Origin: Siphonodentalium dalli
Taxonomy: Eukaryota > Mollusca > Scaphopoda > Gadilida > Siphonodentaliidae
DNA length: 64,000 nt
Direction: 5' to 3'
Assembly (NCBI GenBank): GCA_032622095.1
Contig: CP136065.1
Coordinates: 247,315,474 to 247,379,473, forward strand
Below are positions 59,151-64,000 of this stretch, one piece after another; position 1 is the stretch's first letter, and each line of letters opens with the position of its first letter. The notes under the pieces were generated by a model, which was given only the letters and a program-made list of their open reading frames with translations, was not told where the DNA came from and did not search any database. The position numbers were made by a program, and so were the translations under genes.

Positions 59151-61346
59151 GAGTTTGCAAGAGTTGTTTTCAAACATACCTGTATTATTTTGAAAGTCAA
59201 CCTATTTATCAAAAGATCGTTCTCATTTACCGCGACTAGACGAATAAAAACAAGAACAGAAGGCTGGGGCACGAAAAAAGCCAGAGAAAAACGAAGAATA
59301 CAACTGTTCCAAATGGCTGACCAGGATATGGAAGCAATATTGGAGCCCTTTAGGAAATCTGTGAAAGAGCAGGGTGATATTGTGAAATGCCTAAAAGCTG
59401 ACAAGGCTCCTGAGGTTGATGTGAAGAAAGCAGTTGCAGAACTCAAACACCGAAAGAAGAAACTTGAAGATAGGGAGCTGCAGCTTGCACCAACAGACGA
59501 TTTTGATCGATCGAAGCTGGAAGATCTTCTCAAGCAAAGGTTCTTCTATGACCAATCATTTGCTATATATGGAGGGGTAAACGGACTCTATGATTTTGGT
59601 CCAATGGGATGTGCTGTTAAGGCTAATATGCTGCAGGCTTGGCGTAGCTTCTTCATATTAGAGGAGAACATGCTGGAGATAGACAGTGCTATTCTAACGC
59701 CAGAAACTGTTCTCAAAGTATCAGGTCACACAGAGAGGTTTCAGGATTGGATGGTAAAAGATTTGAAGAATGGAGAATGCTTTAGGGCTGACCACCTGGT
59801 TGCAGGTTACTTCGAAAAATTGTTGGTTGATAAAAAAGCCAGTGATGAAAAGAAAGGAGAAGCCAGAATACTCATTCCTATCATTGATAACATGAACAAA
59901 GAAGATCTTGGTGAAGTAATAAAGAAATTTGGAATGAAATCACCAGTCAGTGGCAATGACATATCTGAACCTATAGAATTCAATCTCATGTTTGGTACAT
60001 CAATAGGTCCCACAGGACAACTCAAAGGATTTTTACGACCAGAAACTGCCCAGGGCATCTTCGTAAATTTCAAGAGACTTCTTGACTTCAATCAAGGAAA
60101 ATTACCTTTTGCGTGTGCACAGATAGGCAGCGCCTTTAGAAACGAGATTTCTCCTCGATCCGGTCTCCTCAGAGTCAGGGAGTTCACTATGGCTGAAATT
60201 GAGCACTTTTGTGATCCATTAAACAAGGACCATCCCAAATTTATATCAATTGCTGATATAGAGGTCAATTTGTATTCTGCTTCTAACCAAATGGAAGGAA
60301 GATGTCCTCAGAAGCTGAAAATAGGAGAGGCTGTGAAAGAGAAACTCATCGCTAATGAAACTCTTGGATATTACATGGGCCGAATACACATATTTCTAGT
60401 CAAAATTGGCATTGACCCAGATAAATTACGTTTTCGACAACATATGTCAAATGAAATGGCTCACTACGCATGTGACTGCTGGGATGCGGAGTGCAAAACA
60501 TCTTACGGATGGATTGAGTGTATTGGCTGTGCTGATAGATCTGCTTATGATTTGACACAGCATTCTAAAGCCACCGGGGCTCGCCTTGTTGCAGAAAGAA
60601 AACTTCCTCAACCTATTACAGTAGATGTTGTAGAATGTGTTCCACAGATGAAACTTCTTGGAAAAGCATTTAAAAAAGAAGCACAGTCAATAAATTCACA
60701 CTTGAATCATTTGTCCTCAGAAGAAATGGCTAATCTCGAGAAATCCATCTCAGAAACAGGATCTGTTGAAGTCTCAGTTAATGACAAAACATATGAGCTC
60801 AAGTCTGACATGGTACAGATTAAACGATATCAGAGAACTGACTATGTTGAAGAATATACTCCATCTGTGATTGAGCCTTCATTTGGTGTTGGCCGGATCA
60901 TGTACTCATTGTTTGAACATAACTACAGAATACGTGAAGGTGATGAACAGCGCACGTATCTTTCACTGCCAGCTATTGTAGCTCCATATAAGTGCTCTCT
61001 TCTACCACTGAGCAATAATCCAGACTTCCAGCCTCATATAAAGTCTCTGTCTGAAGGTCTACGAATGTTAGACATCTCACATAAGATTGATGACAGTAGT
61101 GGATCAATTGGTCGGCGGTACGCCAGAACAGACCAGATTGCCATACCATATGGAATTACTGTTGACTTTGATACACTTAAGGGACCACACACAGCAACAT
61201 TGAGAGAGAGGGATACCTTCAAACAAGTTCGTGTACTGGTTGATGAACTGCCAGCAATAGTTCGAGATCTGGCTGTTGGAAAGAGGACATGGGAAGATGT
61301 AGTAAACAATTACCCTGTGTTTGAACGACAGGAAGCTACTAAATAA
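59145..61346 (+). CDS. GARS: Glycyl-tRNA synthetase, dual-form, single exon
   Basis: Class II synthetase (homodimer in known relatives) that charges tRNA-Gly with glycine. It has 733 residues, close to the human length. Residues 1-56 are basic with a single acidic residue in the first 35, like a mitochondrial targeting leader; M57 (59313, [10 protein letters not shown]) matches the cytosolic start used in animals. The WHEP domain spans ~57-115. The catalytic core follows, with [20 protein letters not shown] and the motif 1 region (~132-170), the [15 protein letters not shown] glycine-site segment (295-309), motif 2 [17 protein letters not shown] (331-347), a cysteine-containing insert (CDCWDAEC...CIGCADRS, 443-466) and motif 3 [16 protein letters not shown] (577-592). 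The anticodon-binding domain is ~605-715. All key motifs are intact and there are no frameshifts. The first in-frame stop upstream is at 59088, so the long start is plausible. The lack of introns is odd, because human GARS1 has many; retrocopy or intron loss are both possible. Confidence 0.97.
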   Translation: MKEFARVVFKHTCIILKVNLFIKRSFSFTATRRIKTRTEGWGTKKAREKRRIQLFQMADQDMEAILEPFRKSVKEQGDIVKCLKADKAPEVDVKKAVAELKHRKKKLEDRELQLAPTDDFDRSKLEDLLKQRFFYDQSFAIYGGVNGLYDFGPMGCAVKANMLQAWRSFFILEENMLEIDSAILTPETVLKVSGHTERFQDWMVKDLKNGECFRADHLVAGYFEKLLVDKKASDEKKGEARILIPIIDNMNKEDLGEVIKKFGMKSPVSGNDISEPIEFNLMFGTSIGPTGQLKGFLRPETAQGIFVNFKRLLDFNQGKLPFACAQIGSAFRNEISPRSGLLRVREFTMAEIEHFCDPLNKDHPKFISIADIEVNLYSASNQMEGRCPQKLKIGEAVKEKLIANETLGYYMGRIHIFLVKIGIDPDKLRFRQHMSNEMAHYACDCWDAECKTSYGWIECIGCADRSAYDLTQHSKATGARLVAERKLPQPITVDVVECVPQMKLLGKAFKKEAQSINSHLNHLSSEEMANLEKSISETGSVEVSVNDKTYELKSDMVQIKRYQRTDYVEEYTPSVIEPSFGVGRIMYSLFEHNYRIREGDEQRTYLSLPAIVAPYKCSLLPLSNNPDFQPHIKSLSEGLRMLDISHKIDDSSGSIGRRYARTDQIAIPYGITVDFDTLKGPHTATLRERDTFKQVRVLVDELPAIVRDLAVGKRTWEDVVNNYPVFERQEATK
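59313..59315 (+). other. Internal start codon for the cytosolic form
   Basis: The ATG of [10 protein letters not shown] has G at +4 and C at -3. It aligns with the established downstream initiation site of animal GlyRS, which omits the mitochondrial leader. Both weak upstream ATGs would permit leaky scanning to this codon. Confidence 0.7.
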
Positions 61347-61997
61347 CTAAAAAAAATTAATTGGGCCTCATGACATGACATTTGCATTGATGATTCTTTC
61401 ACAATACTTTCTTAATACAGCATTTGCATTGATGATTCTTTCATATAGTCTGATTCAAACTCCCATGAGGCTGTCTGCAACTTGCTGGTCATATGCATTA
61501 ATTGAAACTGATCATTTATAGGTATAGATGGGGTATTAGTAATTGCCACAAGGGCCGATCACATTTGTAGTCAGCTTGTCAGACAGGTCATAAGTGTGGT
61601 TAGCATCACTTTCATGGTCACTTTCATTTAATATCAGGTTTTCAAAACCACTAAATGTCGATGCTATTGAAAAAAGGTGCAAAATGGTGTTACTTGGGTT
61701 GACATGAACACATGTCAGTTAGGCTGAGTTAGCACACTAATAACCTGGAATAATTGTATTTATTTGTGATGGTGGTATCATCGGGAGTTTATACTTAAAA
61801 TTGTTATAAGTGAACTTATTAAGATTCCAAATTTATTCCAAGCTCAGTATTAGAGCCACATAGGCACATACCAGTTTTATTGATGTTACTGGTCATACCA
61901 ACCTAATTTCATGAGAAATTCTCAAGATAAATATATAGCAAATGATAGGTATTTATTATTTTTATTTATCACAAAAGTCTGCTCTTTGTGAAATAAA
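61347..61997 (+). other. Probable 3' UTR of the synthetase
   Basis: Non-coding. CATTTGCATTGATGATTCTT is directly repeated at 61379 and 61421 (42-bp period). The first canonical AATAAA downstream of the stop on this strand is at 61992-61997, the likely polyadenylation signal. Only a short A-run (61350-61357) follows the stop, so there is no retrocopy-type poly-A tail. Confidence 0.5.
61992..61997 (+). terminator. Candidate polyadenylation signal AATAAA
   Basis: Canonical hexamer ~650 nt after the synthetase stop. The actual cleavage site is not visible from sequence alone. Confidence 0.4.
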
Positions 61998-62203
61998 TCA
62001 CAAAAACATGTGGCAAGACAGCTGGGCAGGACATCATATTTCAGATTTTTACTTGTTTTGCCTGGTTTTGCACCATTACTGATTTCTGTGTCATTGGTGT
62101 TACCATATTGACAATCCTCCTTAATATTAAAGATGATAAGAATCAGTCTAGGATAAGATAACACCACTGGTTGGTAGAATATTTAAGGTAATTGCTTGGA
62201 AAG
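61998..62203. other. Non-coding; first copy of ATTGGTGTTACC
   Basis: The 12-mer ATTGGTGTTACC occurs at 62093. No gene is supported. Confidence 0.4.
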
Positions 62204-62842
62204 TTAAAGGGGTACTGTACGCCAATTTCAATAAATTCCCGGTAACAGTTGCGATCTAATATCAATATTATATTTTAAAATAACGTATTTGAGTCGACGA
62301 TGTCTACTGAAAACGTTCCGGTTAACAGGCTATCATAAAAGTCAAATTGAATTATTTAATATAAATGAATTTATGGCTGGAGTCATAAAATGGCGAATAA
62401 TGCCATTACGAGTTACCGTTCTTGAAATCTCAGATGTTGGGTGTCTTTTATCGACGGCAGTTTACGACGAACATTATTGAGTTGCGAACAAAACATGTTA
62501 CATGCAAAAGGAAGTCCCGCTATAACCAATTTGGAAAAAAAGAGAAGAAACAAGATTCATAAAGCGTCAAGTATTTTTATAGGGGGTGAGATTGTTCGAT
62601 GGAAGAGATTGCAGGCATCAATTGAACTTCGGTTCATCCTGCAACCTGCGTCTTCTCCGGTGAAGGTCAAAAACATGACGCGTAGTTTGAAATCGTAATA
62701 TTTTTATTTTCAAGATCAATATTTTCGTCGCTAAATTAGGTTTATACGAAACTCATATAACACGAACACAATCTAACTTGAAAGTTATGTCAATGGGAGT
62801 GAATGAAAAAATTGCCTATCTCTGTGTACAGTACCCCTTTAA
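62204..62842. mobile_element. TTAA-flanked MITE, 639 bp
   Basis: The ends are exact 17-bp inverted repeats TTAAAGGGGTACTGTAC / GTACAGTACCCCTTTAA. Looser similarity continues ~20 bp further in (GCCAATTTC...CCC versus GGCAATTTT...CCC on the complement). TTAA at both ends suggests the piggyBac superfamily, although the AGGGG start differs from the CCC start of the element at 264-665. Two open frames of 63 and 85 codons inside have no recognisable transposase motif. Confidence 0.7.
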
Positions 62843-64000
62843 AGTGGTGGCATCAACTGTTTGTTTTTAAAAAAATTTATTACAGATTTTCAAAATGTCC
62901 TTGAGTATGTTAATTGCTTGTCATTGGTGTTACCGCAATATTGTAAAAATTCTGTTATAGAACAAAACAGATTTATATGCATTTTATACATTAAATGATT
63001 CTTAGAAAAGAAATTGACAAATGGCAAACAAAATTCCTTGACTTCTATCTGAAAATTTCATTTTACCTAAAAAATGTTATTGGTGTTACCGTCATTGGTG
63101 TTACCACAAAACGTAACACCAATTACATTATAAATAGAAATCATAATTTGTTCTTAAGTTGCCAATGAAATAGACTCGAAGATATTTTCAGGGTTTTGGA
63201 CCTCTATATACAAAACAAATCAGTTTTGTTAAAAATTGAAGAAGTGTAAAATTAAAATTATAAATTAACAAGACAATTAGTGTGTTAATGTCCGCCTGGA
63301 CGTGGCTTAATCTCTGTTAGGGAGGGGTGTTCACCTTGGAATTTCCCCCACCCCATTGAATTAAAACCAAACTCACAAGTTTGTGTAGTTTCGTTTGCAT
63401 TTGTACCCTCTCCCCACTTGGGTTCTTTGATTTCCCCCAACTGTTAACTCACAAGCCTGGACAGTAGCATATTCTAAATGGATCAGTAGTCTTGTGGACA
63501 TTAGTCAGGGGAGGAACATAATCCACTGGGCTACCGGTAGTATGAGACAATTTTGAGATCTGATCTAGGAAATTGCTAAATCATAACATAAAGTGGTCTA
63601 ACGGCAGGTGAATTCATGTACACCCCAATTTGTTTTTCTTAAATTAATTAGAAGTTGTTCACTGGCCACATGGTAGGGAGCAGGAGATACTCCGGGCCAT
63701 GGGTTGACCGGTGGGAGAAAATATTGAAATCTGAACATGATGGAAATTGCAAAATCCTAGTATATAATATATAGGACTGTCATCAATCTTTCCATTCTTT
63801 GAAATTTCCAACCTGACACCGCCCCTGATGTTGGAAAATTCCAACCGATGGCTATGTCAGTCCAAAATTTTGAGGAAAAATATGCAAAGTTTGGTTTAAA
63901 TACAGCTAATTCCCCACTAATAAACACTAATAAATTGTTAGAAAATCAAACTCTGAGTACAATTTAAACATATTGTTGGTGTGAAATTTCCAGGGGTAAT
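62843..64000. other. Non-coding right flank with dispersed 12-mer
   Basis: ATTGGTGTTACC recurs at about 62923, 63079 and 63094, with an inverted partial copy (GTAACACCAAT) at 63113. The rest shows no gene, RNA or repeat boundary that I can support. Confidence 0.45.

Noticed and set aside
59126-59533. Antisense open frame of 135 codons over the synthetase N-terminus
   Set aside because: It is a shadow of the real gene on the opposite strand; likewise 59807-60091 and 61034-61309.
61347-61400. Retrocopy poly-A tail after the synthetase
   Set aside because: Only a run of about eight A follows the stop; there is no longer tail and no flanking duplication.

Overview
The window is eukaryotic nuclear DNA from an animal. 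It is AT-rich, gene-poor and crowded with repeats, and it holds one clear protein-coding gene: an intronless, WHEP-domain cytosolic/mitochondrial glycyl-tRNA synthetase at 59145-61346 (+). The repeat style suggests a marine invertebrate, probably a lophotrochozoan such as a bivalve. It includes elements with tandem ~160-bp cores and terminal hairpins, many hAT- and piggyBac-like miniature elements, and a CR1/L2-type LINE fragment. That placement is an inference from style, not from a search.

Layout. 1-8.3 kb is a mosaic of small DNA-transposon relics: a piggyBac-like palindromic MITE, two copies of a TA-flanked MITE, a hAT element with target duplications, and a ~1.3-kb head-to-head palindrome (5740-7957) split by two later insertions. 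A 100-N assembly gap lies at 8274-8373. 9-17 kb holds three blocks of ~160-bp tandem repeats resembling bivalve 'pearl'/Helentron-type elements, plus a 1.19-kb hAT element with a perfect 8-bp target duplication. 17.1-20.2 kb is a large diverged inverted repeat around a second copy of that hAT. 20.4-25.5 kb holds a MITE family and a five-copy exon-like module of unknown origin. 26.1-28.7 kb is a TA-flanked element with ~140-bp terminal inverted repeats. 33.5-37.3 kb is an old, degenerate tandem repeat interrupted by a 5'-truncated LINE.

37.3-58.4 kb is a ~21-kb satellite array. Between 37719 and 58262 its length equals 50 units of 380 bp plus 8 units of 193 bp, with no net indel. The 380-bp unit is itself an ancient dimer of two related ~190-bp halves. 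Each unit carries a 17-bp-arm hairpin, and the array shows higher-order repeats of 3426 and 3806 bp. Decayed satellite units continue beyond a G-tract insert, and the last satellite motif lies 79 bp upstream of the first synthetase ATG.

The synthetase has two in-frame starts: a long form with a basic, mitochondrial-targeting-like leader, and a short form starting at the WHEP domain. A 29-bp duplication places a 9-codon upstream ORF whose stop codon overlaps the long-form start. Downstream, 61.3-64 kb is non-coding, with one TTAA-flanked element and a dispersed 12-mer. No rRNA, complete tRNA, CRISPR or bacterial-style operon was seen.
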